This document shows, piece after piece, positions 6,465 through 15,388 of a stretch of DNA of 28,532 nucleotides. The stretch is taken from NCBI GenBank assembly GCA_002373375.1, contig DFLE01000003.1, positions 39,107 through 67,638 of the forward strand, given 5' to 3'. Below the pieces are notes generated by a model that did no database searches, was not told where the DNA came from, and saw nothing but the letters and a program-made list of their open reading frames with translations. Source of the stretch: Prevotellaceae bacterium UBA3627 (GTDB lineage Bacteria; Bacteroidota; Bacteroidia; Bacteroidales; Bacteroidaceae). Position 1 is the first letter of the stretch. Each line of letters opens with the position of its first letter. Position numbers and translations under genes: made by a program.

Positions 6465-8597
6465 ATGAAAAAAAACATCATCCTATCACTGTTAACGGTG
6501 CTGCTGATGACTGTCAGCGGTACCGTTTCTGCGCAACCTGACGAGAGTCTGGCGCGCCACAACTTCTTCTATGCAGGACAGAGCAAGCGCCTGCGTATGT
6601 TCATTGTAAAGGATGGACAGGTGAGCTGGGCTCACGAGTACAAGGGACGCGGCGAGATTAGCGACGCCGTACTGCTGACCGACGGTCACATACTCATTGC
6701 CCACCAATACGGTATTGCCGAACTCGACAAGGACGGCAACGCCATCTGGAGCTATGATGCTCCTAAGGGATGCGAGATTCACACCATACAGCCTATAGGC
6801 CGCACCCACGTGGTGTACGTGCAGAACGGCAAGCCTGCCAAGGCGGTGGTGATGGAGATTCCTTCTAAGAAGATCGTAAGGGAGTTTGAACTGCCCGTAA
6901 ACGAGAAGAGCTCAGTACACGGACAGTTCCGCAGCGCACGCCTTACGCAGCGCGGCACCCTGCTCATAGCCAACATGTCATTAGGCTGCATACACGAGTA
7001 TAACAGCAACGGACAGGAGGTGGACCGCTGGACGGGTTTCCTGCCATGGTCGGTGCAGGAGCTGCCTAAGGGCAACCTGCTCATTACCGGCAGAAAGGGC
7101 CTTATACAGGAGATTAACCGCCAGGGACACGTAATATGGCAGATGAACACCACCGAGTTTGGCGTTACGCAGCCACAGAAGACAGTGCGCCTGAAGAACG
7201 GCAACCACATAGTAAACAACTGGTACAATGAGTGGAACAAGACTCCTATGGACACCGCTAATGCGCCTGTGCAGGCAGTGGAGGTTGACAAGGACGGCAA
7301 GGTAGTGTGGCAGCTGAGGGCATGGAAGAACCCTGACCTCGGACCTTCCACCACCATACAGCTGCTCGACGAGGCCGTGAAGCGCGAGCGCCTGTTCTTC
7401 GGCGAGTTCAATGCGCAGAAGCCTAAGCTCTTCGTAGGTCCTAACGAGCCTATTGGCAAGGGCAAGGGCATACACCCGGGCAGGGTGGCATGGGTTCACG
7501 CTCCGGGCGTTGCCACATGGGACGGACACACCGGACTGTGGGTGGAGGACCGCTGGAACGACCAGGCAAAGGCTGACGCACTGATACGTGAGGGCGTGAT
7601 GCAGCTGACGGGCGAGACCAGCCCCAAGAAGGCATGGCAGGCTCTGTTCAAGCACTTCAACAAGGAGCACAAGCGTGGCAACCGCGGCTATAAGAAGGGC
7701 GAGAAGATTGCCGTGAAGCTCAACATCAACAATGCCATAACACACCACGACACCATAGAGCTCAACTCTTCGCCTTTCGTTACGCTGGCATTGGTGCGCT
7801 CCATGGTCAACGACGGCGGCGTGCGCCAGCAGGACATCATCTTGTGTGAGCCAAGCCGTGCCATAACCGACAGTATATATAATAAGGTTTACAGGGAGTT
7901 CCCACAGGTGCGCTTCATCGACAACCTCGGCGGCGACGGCAGGGAGAAGTGTGAGTATTACCCTGAGCAGATAGTCTATTCTACTGACAACGGCAAGATG
8001 GCACGCGGACTGGCTAAGTGCATCGTTGACGCTGACTATCTCATTAACTCCGCCTTGTTGAAGACACACTCTGGTCCGGGCGTCACGCTGACGGGTAAGA
8101 ACTGGTATGGCGCCACCGACATCAACCTGCTGTGGCGACAGAATGCTCACAACGGCGTAAGCCAGGACAAGCGCAACGGCAAACCTGCCTACAAGACTTT
8201 CGTTGACTGGATGGCTCATAAGGACATGGGACAGAAGGCGCTGCTCTTCATCATCGACGGCACCTACGGCTCACGCGACGTGAACGGTGCGCCTAACCCT
8301 AAGTGGATGAAGGAGCCTTTCAACGGTCAGTGGGCTTGCTCGCTGATTATGTCGCAGGACGAGGTGGCGTGTGATGCCGTGGGCATGGACATCATCATCA
8401 ACGAATGGCCTGAGTTTGGCAGCCTCAACTACTGCGACGAGTATCTGCGCGAGGCTGCAAGCATACCTGACACTCCAAGCGGAACAGTGTATAAGTTTAG
8501 TGGCAAACCGCTCACCGAGCCTCTCGGTCTCTTTGAGCACTGGGGCAGCGACCACAAGTACACCAAGATTGACCTGATATATAAGGAACTGAAGTAG
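6465..8597 (+). CDS. Secreted beta-propeller / DUF362 fusion protein
   Basis: A 710-aa protein with a Sec signal peptide (residues 1-24, ...TVSGTVSAQ). Residues about 25-330 form propeller-like repeats: GQVSWAHEYKG, KDGNAIWSYDAP, RQGHVIWQMN and KDGKVVWQLR, the pattern of PQQ-like or arylsulfotransferase-like propellers. Residues about 335-690 are a DUF362 domain, seen in GRVAWVHAPGVATWDG and in NSALLKTHSGPGVTLTGKNWYG. Many DUF362 proteins carry a ferredoxin module; no CxxCxxC cluster is visible here, so a redox role is not supported. A GH2 gene follows after 81 bp on the same strand, so a role in glycan processing or sensing is plausible but unproven. Confidence 0.82.
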   Translation: MKKNIILSLLTVLLMTVSGTVSAQPDESLARHNFFYAGQSKRLRMFIVKDGQVSWAHEYKGRGEISDAVLLTDGHILIAHQYGIAELDKDGNAIWSYDAPKGCEIHTIQPIGRTHVVYVQNGKPAKAVVMEIPSKKIVREFELPVNEKSSVHGQFRSARLTQRGTLLIANMSLGCIHEYNSNGQEVDRWTGFLPWSVQELPKGNLLITGRKGLIQEINRQGHVIWQMNTTEFGVTQPQKTVRLKNGNHIVNNWYNEWNKTPMDTANAPVQAVEVDKDGKVVWQLRAWKNPDLGPSTTIQLLDEAVKRERLFFGEFNAQKPKLFVGPNEPIGKGKGIHPGRVAWVHAPGVATWDGHTGLWVEDRWNDQAKADALIREGVMQLTGETSPKKAWQALFKHFNKEHKRGNRGYKKGEKIAVKLNINNAITHHDTIELNSSPFVTLALVRSMVNDGGVRQQDIILCEPSRAITDSIYNKVYREFPQVRFIDNLGGDGREKCEYYPEQIVYSTDNGKMARGLAKCIVDADYLINSALLKTHSGPGVTLTGKNWYGATDINLLWRQNAHNGVSQDKRNGKPAYKTFVDWMAHKDMGQKALLFIIDGTYGSRDVNGAPNPKWMKEPFNGQWACSLIMSQDEVACDAVGMDIIINEWPEFGSLNYCDEYLREAASIPDTPSGTVYKFSGKPLTEPLGLFEHWGSDHKYTKIDLIYKELK

Positions 8598-8618
8598 CAT
8601 CCTGAAAAACAAGGGGGA

Positions 8619-8659
8619 AAAGCCAAAAGGCTTTCCTGTAAACTGCGACAGTGTCGCAG
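8619..8659 (+). promoter_or_regulatory. Two palindromes between the DUF362 and GH2 genes
   Basis: AAAGCC-AAAA-GGCTTT (8619-8634) could form a small hairpin. CTGCGACA-G-TGTCGCAG (8643-8659) is a perfect 8-bp inverted repeat around one base; the almost absent loop suggests a protein-binding operator rather than an RNA stem. Both lie within the 81-bp gap, ending 19 bp before the GH2 start. A weak terminator, attenuator or operator are all possible. Confidence 0.5.
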
Positions 8660-8678
8660 TAAACAAGGGAATATATAT

Positions 8679-11444
8679 ATGATAAGGAATATTTTGTTTG
8701 CGATAAGGAAAAGAATAGGGGGCGTGGCTGTCCTCGCCCTGTTCTCCACTGCCATGCAGGCTGATGACGCCTTCCACGGCATACTGCCCGTAACCGACCG
8801 CGCCATGACGCGCAGCCTTAACGGCGAGTGGGCATTGAAGGTCATAGAGGGAACGGCAGACAATGACGAGGTGCCTGCACAGGACGGCTCATGGGGCAAG
8901 ATTCCCGTGCCAGGCTGTTGGGAGGCTTACGGATATTGCAAGCCGAGCTACGACAAGGCCAATCCATTGACGGGCTACTACCGCACCACCTTCTCCGTAC
9001 CGACGGAGTGGAAGGGCAAGCGCATAGTGCTGCGCCTCGACGGCGTGCTCTACGGCTATGACCTGTGGATAAACGGTAAGAAGGCCGGCTCATGGCGCTC
9101 CGGATATAACACCGCCCTCTTTGATATCACGCCATATATCAGCAAGAAGAATGGCGAGCAAGAGCTTGCCATGAAGGTGATAACACGCTTCCCCGGCAGC
9201 GACTTCGACTATAACGACGACTGGGCGCCATCGGGAATATTTCGCGACGTTACACTGATGGCGGTGCCCGAGACTCACCTCAGCGACCTCACCATTCACG
9301 CTAAGCTCAGCGGTGAGGTAAGCGTTGACACCGAGATTGCCAACGCCAAGAAGGGCACCACCGTGAAGCATGAGATATATGACATGCAGGGCAATATGGT
9401 TGGCACGTCAAAGGTTGACAACCCGCAGTTGTGGACTGCAGAGACTCCGTATCTCTACACCCTGCGCACCATGCTGATGCAGAAGAAGGACACGCTGCAG
9501 GTGTTCACCAACAGGTTTGGTTTCCGTGAGACCACCATAGAGGGCAATGTGCTGAAGCTTAACGGCAAGCCCATCAAGCTGCGCGGCGTGACGTGCCACT
9601 CCACCGACCCCGTAACGGTGAAGGTAATCAACGAGGAAAGCATACTGCGCGACATGAAGCTTATGAAGGAGGCTTCTGTGAACTACATTCGCACATCGCA
9701 CTACCCACGTGAGCCACGCTTCTACGAACTGGCTGACTCTCTCGGCTTCTACGTCATTGACGAGGTGCCGTTCGGTTTCGGCGACAAGCTATTGTCTGAC
9801 ACCGCCTACTACCCTGTGTTGCAGCAGCGTGCGCAAGCTACCATACGCCGTGACAAGAACCACCCTTCTGTCATCATCTGGAGCCTGGGCAACGAGAATC
9901 CTCTCACCGACATCTGCATACGACTGGGAGAATACGTGAGCAGCGAACTTGACCCTTCGCGCCCTTACTGCTATCCGCAGGTGGGCAGCTACTTCCGTCG
10001 ATTCTTTGAAGGCGAGAATGCCAAGGGCTTCCCTTCAAAGGCTCCGATATACTCTCCGCACTACCCTACCACCGGACAGATAGCCGGTTTCTACCAGCAT
10101 CGTGACCGTCCGGTGATATTCACCGAATACTGCCACACCCTCGGCATCTCACTGGAGGACCACGACCGCCAGTGGGAGATAATACAGCGCACACCGGGCA
10201 TAGCCGGCGGTTCCGTATGGGAGTGGGTGGACCAGGGTATGCCGTTCTCTTGGAAAGATGGAAGAGAGATGAAGGAAGAAGGTTTATATGGTTACGAGGA
10301 GAAAGTATTTACCAGCGAGGACGGTGGCTTTGAGATGTATGGCAACAAGGGTACTGACGGTTTGCTGTATGCCGACCGCACTCCTTTGCCTAACTATTAC
10401 GAGCTGCGCCACAACTATGCGCGTGCCTTCGTGTCATCGCTGAAAGGCAACGTACTGACTATAGTAAACCGCTATGACTTCCTGAACCTGAAAGACAACG
10501 TGACCTTCCGCTGGACACTGACCTGCGACCGTGACACCGTGCGCACCGGGGCTTTCACCATTGACTGCGCGCCACACGACTCTGCCACCTATCGCTTGGA
10601 ACTGCCAGAGCAGACAGGACTGTCGCTGCTGCGCTTTGACGTGGTTGACGCACAGGGACATAAGTTCCTGGAGCAGAGTTTCGTGATGAACAAGCCCTCT
10701 TTCTCTGTCATCGGAACGAAGGGATGCGATACTGCCACACCATCTTTCCTCGTACGCGTAGGACGTAAGGCTACCATGGCAGAGCTCATCAAGGTGGGCG
10801 ACAAACGCATAGAGCGCTATCTGCAGCCTGTTGGCAACCCTTACGTCAAGGCAGACATAAAGACCAAGAAATGCCCTGACGGCAGTCTGGCGGTGAACTA
10901 CACCCTTACACCCGACACCACCACCGACCGTTTCCTCTCTGAGATAGGCGTGGCATGGCTGCTGCCGAAGGAGATAGACCACGTACAGTGGTTGGGCATG
11001 GGACCACTCGCCTCATACCCCGGACGCTGTAAGGCCAACAACTACAATATATGGTCACTGCACAAGGACGACCTCTATTTCGAGGGTAACCGCATGGGCA
11101 TTGACGCAGCTTTCTTTAGCGACAAGGACGGCAACGGAATACTCGTGGTGGGCGACAGCCTCAACATGAATTTCGAGCAGACCGACCGCGGCATTGTCGT
11201 TACCGTGAACGCCGCCGTGTCAGGACAGGGGCCGAAGTTCGCACGCACTGCGTTCCCGGTTACCTCAAAGAACACCGACACGCTGCATGGCACCTTCCGT
11301 ATATGCGCAGTGAAAGGCAACGAGCTGCCGCCGGCGATGAGTTATCTTCTCAGCCAGCCTAAGACTCCGTTCAAGCCTTTCCTTACACAGTACGACACCT
11401 ACCTCATGAGGTATGATGACATCACAGAGGGGACAACACACTAA
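8679..11444 (+). CDS. Secreted glycoside hydrolase family 2 (beta-galactosidase-like)
   Basis: A 921-aa protein with a signal peptide (ending near MQADD, residue about 30). Domain order: GH2 sugar-binding jelly roll (about 45-200, with TGYYRTTFSVP and LRLDGVLYGYDLWINGK), Ig-like domain, TIM barrel (about 290-590) and C-terminal beta domains with the LacZ domain-5 motif WLGMGPLASYPGR. Catalytic residues by family analogy are the acid/base E406 in SLGNENP and the nucleophile E483 in FTEYCH; IRTSHYPREPRFYELADSLGFYVIDE is the GH2 signature. It probably removes terminal beta-galactosyl units from oligosaccharides in the periplasm or at the surface; beta-glucuronidase specificity cannot be excluded from sequence alone. 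A strong terminator follows. Confidence 0.93.
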   Translation: MIRNILFAIRKRIGGVAVLALFSTAMQADDAFHGILPVTDRAMTRSLNGEWALKVIEGTADNDEVPAQDGSWGKIPVPGCWEAYGYCKPSYDKANPLTGYYRTTFSVPTEWKGKRIVLRLDGVLYGYDLWINGKKAGSWRSGYNTALFDITPYISKKNGEQELAMKVITRFPGSDFDYNDDWAPSGIFRDVTLMAVPETHLSDLTIHAKLSGEVSVDTEIANAKKGTTVKHEIYDMQGNMVGTSKVDNPQLWTAETPYLYTLRTMLMQKKDTLQVFTNRFGFRETTIEGNVLKLNGKPIKLRGVTCHSTDPVTVKVINEESILRDMKLMKEASVNYIRTSHYPREPRFYELADSLGFYVIDEVPFGFGDKLLSDTAYYPVLQQRAQATIRRDKNHPSVIIWSLGNENPLTDICIRLGEYVSSELDPSRPYCYPQVGSYFRRFFEGENAKGFPSKAPIYSPHYPTTGQIAGFYQHRDRPVIFTEYCHTLGISLEDHDRQWEIIQRTPGIAGGSVWEWVDQGMPFSWKDGREMKEEGLYGYEEKVFTSEDGGFEMYGNKGTDGLLYADRTPLPNYYELRHNYARAFVSSLKGNVLTIVNRYDFLNLKDNVTFRWTLTCDRDTVRTGAFTIDCAPHDSATYRLELPEQTGLSLLRFDVVDAQGHKFLEQSFVMNKPSFSVIGTKGCDTATPSFLVRVGRKATMAELIKVGDKRIERYLQPVGNPYVKADIKTKKCPDGSLAVNYTLTPDTTTDRFLSEIGVAWLLPKEIDHVQWLGMGPLASYPGRCKANNYNIWSLHKDDLYFEGNRMGIDAAFFSDKDGNGILVVGDSLNMNFEQTDRGIVVTVNAAVSGQGPKFARTAFPVTSKNTDTLHGTFRICAVKGNELPPAMSYLLSQPKTPFKPFLTQYDTYLMRYDDITEGTTH

Positions 11445-11475
11445 TACTATAACACATAAGATTCTATCATGAACC

Positions 11476-11506
11476 AGGGACAACATTCTGTGTTGTCCCT
11501 TTTTTT
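11476..11506 (+). terminator. Rho-independent terminator after GH2
   Basis: Perfect 10-bp stem AGGGACAACA (11476-11485) / TGTTGTCCCT (11491-11500) with a 5-nt loop, followed by a T run. It separates the GH2 gene from luxS. Confidence 0.9.
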
Positions 11507-11532
11507 ATATATCATTTTACCATACGAAAGGC

Positions 11533-11563
11533 TTTGCGTTTTGGAATATATTGCTTACCTTTG
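11533..11563 (+). promoter_or_regulatory. Bacteroidota-type promoter of luxS
   Basis: TTTG at 11533-11536, a 19-nt spacer, then TACCTTTG at 11556-11563, an exact TAnnTTTG. It lies 30 bp ahead of the luxS ATG and downstream of the GH2 terminator, so luxS is probably monocistronic. Confidence 0.82.
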
Positions 11564-11593
11564 CACCGTAACATAAACAAGAAGTAAAAAAGA

Positions 11594-12088
11594 ATGGAAG
11601 TAATACAAAGTTTCACTATCGACCACACCCGTCTGAAGCCGGGCATCTACGTCTCACGCGAGGACAAGGGTTTCACTACCTTTGACCTGCGCATCACCGA
11701 ACCCAACAAGGAGCCTGCCGTTGCCCCTGCGGCCATGCACAGCCTTGAGCACCTCATGGCCACATGGTTCCGCAACAGCGAGGCTAAGGACGATGTGGTA
11801 TATGTAGGTCCGATGGGCTGTCTCACCGGTATGTATATCATCATGACCGGAGCATACACCGTAGAGGATATGCGCCGTCTCACCATCAAGTGTCTTGAGT
11901 GGATTCTCACCCAGACAGAGGTGCCGGCTACCCAGCCTGAGAGCTGCGGCAACTACCTGCTCCATGATATGCCTATGTGCAAGTGGGAGAGCGCCCGCTA
12001 CCTGGACCGCCTGAAAAATGACTTCCACTGCGAATACAGCAAACTGCAGATTACCCTCAATGACGGCAAGATATTTGCCGACGCATAG
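11594..12088 (+). CDS. luxS: S-ribosylhomocysteine lyase
   Basis: A 164-aa protein covering the full LuxS fold. It cleaves S-ribosylhomocysteine to homocysteine and DPD, the precursor of autoinducer-2, within the activated methyl cycle. The metal site is visible as H49-S-L-E52-H53 (HxxEH) plus C118 in ESCGNY. The catalytic Cys is C76 in GPMGCLTG. The N-terminal TIDHTRLKPGIYVSR and TTFDLRITEPN are characteristic. It has its own promoter and terminator and is flanked by glycan-degradation genes; no neighbouring gene belongs to the methyl cycle. Confidence 0.97.
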   Translation: MEVIQSFTIDHTRLKPGIYVSREDKGFTTFDLRITEPNKEPAVAPAAMHSLEHLMATWFRNSEAKDDVVYVGPMGCLTGMYIIMTGAYTVEDMRRLTIKCLEWILTQTEVPATQPESCGNYLLHDMPMCKWESARYLDRLKNDFHCEYSKLQITLNDGKIFADA

Positions 12089-12111
12089 ACGTGGGACTGG
12101 CTCAATACATG

Positions 12112-12142
12112 AAAGACGGTAAGGTTTGACCTTACCGTCTTT
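12112..12142. terminator. Bidirectional terminator between luxS and the xylanase gene
   Basis: Perfect 14-bp inverted repeat AAAGACGGTAAGGT (12112-12125) / ACCTTACCGTCTTT (12129-12142) with a 3-nt loop. A/T-rich ends on both sides allow it to act for luxS (+) and for the convergent xylanase gene (-), whose stop codon is only 5 bp away. Confidence 0.9.
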
Positions 12143-12147
12143 TGTGT

Positions 12148-15144
12148 TTATCTTATGTATTTCCTGCCTGCCTCTATCACTATGCCGCGATACTGAGAAC
12201 CTACACGCTGACCTGAAAGGTTATAGTATTGTCGTGTCTTAGTTTCCCTGTACTCTGCCGAGCGTATGCCGTCTGCAACACTCTCCGCAGCCTTACGCAA
12301 CTGTGCATGCACATAATAGTATGCCGGCTTGGCGTTGCAGTTGGAGTCAAAGAGCAGTGGCTGGTTCTGTCGCCATGAGTGGTTGTCTGAGATACCCCAG
12401 AACATCAGCGTAGGACAGTTGTCATTACGCAGGAACACTCGTGTGATGGCAGCCATCTCCTTTGCCTGCTGCTCCAGTGCGTCAGGCGCAGAGGGGTTGG
12501 CAAGGGCTATGTCAAGCTCAGTGATGATACAGTTGAGTCCCAGCGGTGCGTAGCGCTGGATGTTGTTCTCCAACTTCAGGGTGTCGAGCTGTCCGGTGGT
12601 GAGGTGACACTGCAGTCCGCAGCCGTCAATAGGCAGGTTTGATGCCTGCAACCTCTTCACAAGGTTGAAGTATGCCTCTGTCTTGGTGCCTCCCATAAAC
12701 TCCACTCCGTAGTCGTTGATATAGAGCTTTGCCTCCGGGTCTGCCTGGTGCGCCCATACGAAGGCTGAGTCAATGAACTCCTCGCCTATGTAGGTGGACC
12801 ATATAGACGGGCGCAGCTTGTAGCTGCCGGGGGTGGTGCGCACCTGACTCTGGTCATCGTCGAGCACCTCGTTGACCACATCCCACTCACGTATCTTGCC
12901 TTTGTACCTGCCTACCACGTTGAATATATGGTTCTTGAGTATGCCGAGCAACTCCGTGCGGGTAAAGCCGTTGTTATTTTTCTTGCCGTCAGAGCTTACC
13001 CACGCCGGCACCTGTGAGTGCCATGCCAGGGTGTGTCCCCTCACCTCCTGAGCATTGCGTGACGCGAGCCACATTACGGCATCAGAACCGCCATAGTTGA
13101 ATGAGTTGCGTGACGGCTCGGTGGCGTCAAACTTCATCTCGTTCTCGCCTACGAGGATAGTGAACTCCCTGCCCACGGCAGCGGTCTCCCTCACGTTATC
13201 ATTACTTATGTCATAGCGATAGCTGGCGGCAGCCACACCTATGCTCTTACCCAGTTTCTCCGCATACGTGCGCAGCGGCACATTGCTCTGCATATCCTCT
13301 GTCACATCCTCCTCGGGGTAGGTCTTCTCGGTGCTTGTGCTCTCACCCTCGTCGTCATTCTCGATGTAGTCTGGGTTGTCGTCAAGTGATATTACCCTTG
13401 CCACCAGTGCGAAGGAACCGTCGGCAAGCTCGCGCTGCTCTGTGGTGAAGGTGTAGCGTTGAGGGTAACGCATGTCAAACGCCATGCCTCCCTCTGGCAT
13501 CGTAGAACAGGTGAGCAGGGTTATCTCGTCATTGATGCTGAACGAGGCATCGTCTGCCAACAGCAGTTTCAGTCGCGGCGCGGCATCAGACGTAAGGAAG
13601 TCCTGCGTGGTGCTGCTGAATACCACTGAGCCCTTCACGTTCACAGTGCTGTACTCGCTGGCTGAGCGTGCGTTTATCTTTATATATGACTTAGGATGCA
13701 GCGTCAGTTTCACGTCCTTTGACGTGGCATAGTCGGCGAAGGTCAGCGTGTCATAGTCTGTCGTGCCAGGCTCTATCACACCGTAGCAGTCAGTAGTGGC
13801 GGCTATGCTGCCGTTGCCGCCGAGGCGTGCGCCCTCAGCCACCATCACAGTGCCGGCGTTGCCTGTGGCACCGCTCTTCTTGCCGTTTGCTGCTGCCGCG
13901 GCGTCGTTACATACGAGCAGCGCACCAGCGTTGACCATTATGCCACTGTTGATGTTGTTGTCACTGCCAGTGATGATACAGGCACCCTTGCCCTCCTTTA
14001 TCAGTCCTATCTTGTTGCCTGAGTTTGACGGAGATATTTTGCCTGCAAGCATATTGTCGGTGTTCAGTCCGCCTATGATGTAATAGGAGTTGGCGGTGCT
14101 GTTCTTATAATATCCTCTTATCTCAGCCCCCTCCTCAAGGTTCAGCTCGCCTATGCGGAAGCCGCGTGTACCGTTCTCGGCGGCGATGGCGGTGCCGCTG
14201 TGCATAGTCAGACGGCTGTTGGTAAACAGCGTGTTGGGGCGCGTAGTGTTATAGTTATCGGGTGAGAATGTGCCGCTGTGCAGCACCAAGCCGTAGAAAC
14301 CGCATGAGCCTATCACATCCTTGTATGGATACACGTGGACGTCGCCCGTCATCTTTGTCCAGTCGGGATAGGTGGCACCCTTGCTCGACTGTGAGCCTAT
14401 GTAACTTCTCTCGCCACCGGCGTAGATGTTCAGCGTACCCTCGCCTGCCACTGGCGATATCCATTCTGAGTAGCGTGATGTCCTGACGTTTGCGGTAACA
14501 CCAGCAGGGATGTATAGGGGTGTGTTGATGGTCTTGTAGCTGCTTGAGGTGTTGCTCACGCAATAGTCAAACACCTGTCCGTCCTCTGCCTCCACATAGT
14601 CGTCATACTCGCCCACAAGCTGTATATTGTCAATGTAGAAGTCGGAGTTGTTGTGGTGTATGCCCAGGCGCAGAGCAAGCGACGTGTTGTCTGCCGATGC
14701 TGACTTCAGCGTGTATGCCTTCGTCTGCCACACGCCCTTGTCTCCCTGGTATGGGTAGCCTTCATCACGGTAAAGTTCCTCCGAACCGAGGAAGACGGCA
14801 AACTGCTTGTAGTCGTCTGTCTCACTTGTGCTCCTGTATAACTGATAACGCAGGGTAGGATAACGGTCGGTCAGTGCCTTGCCCTTCAGCTCTGTTGCGA
14901 GGTTGAACTCTGGATGGCATCCCCAGTTCTTCAACACAATGTGGAGCACCTTGTTACCGGCGTTCACGGGGTCTGCCACCACCTCCGCCGTGGAGGATAC
15001 GGCACTGCCACTTGACTGCCACATGGTCCACTTGGTGCCTATTGGATAATCCTCAAAATCACATACTGTAAGCGGTGCCGCATAAGTGGCGGCACACATA
15101 AGCGTACTAAGGCCCAAGGCCAATAGTTTCTTTGTCGTTTTCAT
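12148..15144 (-). CDS. Modular secreted GH10 endo-1,4-beta-xylanase
   Basis: A 998-aa protein with a Sec signal peptide (cleavage near ATYA/APL, residue 22). Residues about 23-185 form a carbohydrate-binding beta-sandwich-like module (CDFEDYPIGTKW...FYIDNIQLVGEY). Residues about 200-600 are a Gly/Asn/Ser-rich repetitive beta-helix-like region resembling autotransporter-type repeats. An acidic linker (DDNPDYIENDDEGEST) leads to the GH10 barrel (about 640-970): RGHTLAWHSQVPAW, acid/base E759 in WDVVNEV, nucleophile E876 in ITELDIAL, and FWGISDNHSW. It ends with YYNLSGQRV...IVIEAGRKYIR, a C-terminal tail I recognise as common in secreted Prevotella proteins. It hydrolyses internal beta-1,4-xylosyl bonds in xylan. 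The large beta-helix insert is unusual for GH10. Confidence 0.94.
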   Translation of the reverse strand: MKTTKKLLALGLSTLMCAATYAAPLTVCDFEDYPIGTKWTMWQSSGSAVSSTAEVVADPVNAGNKVLHIVLKNWGCHPEFNLATELKGKALTDRYPTLRYQLYRSTSETDDYKQFAVFLGSEELYRDEGYPYQGDKGVWQTKAYTLKSASADNTSLALRLGIHHNNSDFYIDNIQLVGEYDDYVEAEDGQVFDYCVSNTSSSYKTINTPLYIPAGVTANVRTSRYSEWISPVAGEGTLNIYAGGERSYIGSQSSKGATYPDWTKMTGDVHVYPYKDVIGSCGFYGLVLHSGTFSPDNYNTTRPNTLFTNSRLTMHSGTAIAAENGTRGFRIGELNLEEGAEIRGYYKNSTANSYYIIGGLNTDNMLAGKISPSNSGNKIGLIKEGKGACIITGSDNNINSGIMVNAGALLVCNDAAAAANGKKSGATGNAGTVMVAEGARLGGNGSIAATTDCYGVIEPGTTDYDTLTFADYATSKDVKLTLHPKSYIKINARSASEYSTVNVKGSVVFSSTTQDFLTSDAAPRLKLLLADDASFSINDEITLLTCSTMPEGGMAFDMRYPQRYTFTTEQRELADGSFALVARVISLDDNPDYIENDDEGESTSTEKTYPEEDVTEDMQSNVPLRTYAEKLGKSIGVAAASYRYDISNDNVRETAAVGREFTILVGENEMKFDATEPSRNSFNYGGSDAVMWLASRNAQEVRGHTLAWHSQVPAWVSSDGKKNNNGFTRTELLGILKNHIFNVVGRYKGKIREWDVVNEVLDDDQSQVRTTPGSYKLRPSIWSTYIGEEFIDSAFVWAHQADPEAKLYINDYGVEFMGGTKTEAYFNLVKRLQASNLPIDGCGLQCHLTTGQLDTLKLENNIQRYAPLGLNCIITELDIALANPSAPDALEQQAKEMAAITRVFLRNDNCPTLMFWGISDNHSWRQNQPLLFDSNCNAKPAYYYVHAQLRKAAESVADGIRSAEYRETKTRQYYNLSGQRVGSQYRGIVIEAGRKYIR

Positions 15145-15185
15145 TCTTGTGTGTTATAGAATATTAAGAAAGTCAGTTACATCTT

Positions 15186-15251
15186 CTGCGCATTTAAGGC
15201 ATACAACATGCGCAGTACGCAAAGATAGCGTTTTTCCCAAATACACACAAG
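15186..15251 (-). promoter_or_regulatory. Promoter and possible operator of the xylanase gene
   Basis: Read on the - strand: CTTG (15251-15248; 3 of 4 matches to TTTG), a 20-nt spacer and TATCTTTG (15227-15220), an exact TAnnTTTG. Just downstream, near the expected transcription start, an 8-bp inverted repeat CTGCGCAT (15186-15193) / ATGCGCAG (15208-15215) is centred on a 14-bp gap, a 22-bp spacing suited to a dimeric regulator. The promoter call is good; the operator is inference. Confidence 0.65.
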
Positions 15252-15350
15252 CCAAACAACCATAACAGTAATTTTGTCCATCAACAAACATAAGAAGTCC
15301 ATCATACAGGAGGGAGAGGCTGATAAAATCAGAGGAGGTTAGATGAAGGC

Positions 15351-15380
15351 AAAAGGAGATAAAAGAAGATAAAAGGAGAT
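15351..15380 (+). repeat. Three 10-bp tandem units
   Basis: AAAAGGAGAT, AAAAGAAGAT and AAAAGGAGAT follow each other exactly, just outside the inner edge of the right inverted-repeat arm. The rest of 15252-15350 shows no gene or clear signal. Confidence 0.6.
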
Positions 15381-15388
15381 AGGTGGGA

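Noticed and set aside
6981..8219. Long open frame on the - strand (412 codons) opposite the DUF362 gene
   Set aside because: It is antisense to a strongly supported secreted protein; its product is a Val/Leu/His-rich shadow with no domain, a result of codon bias in the real gene.
6465..15144. Classical polysaccharide utilisation locus
   Set aside because: GH2 and GH10 genes are present, but there is no SusC/SusD pair, hybrid two-component regulator or ECF sigma/anti-sigma pair in the window.
15079..15144. Xylanase as a type 9 secretion cargo on the basis of its signal peptide and C-terminal tail
   Set aside because: The C-terminal tail is reminiscent of secreted Prevotella proteins, but I cannot show a complete T9SS sorting domain from the sequence, so I claim only Sec export.
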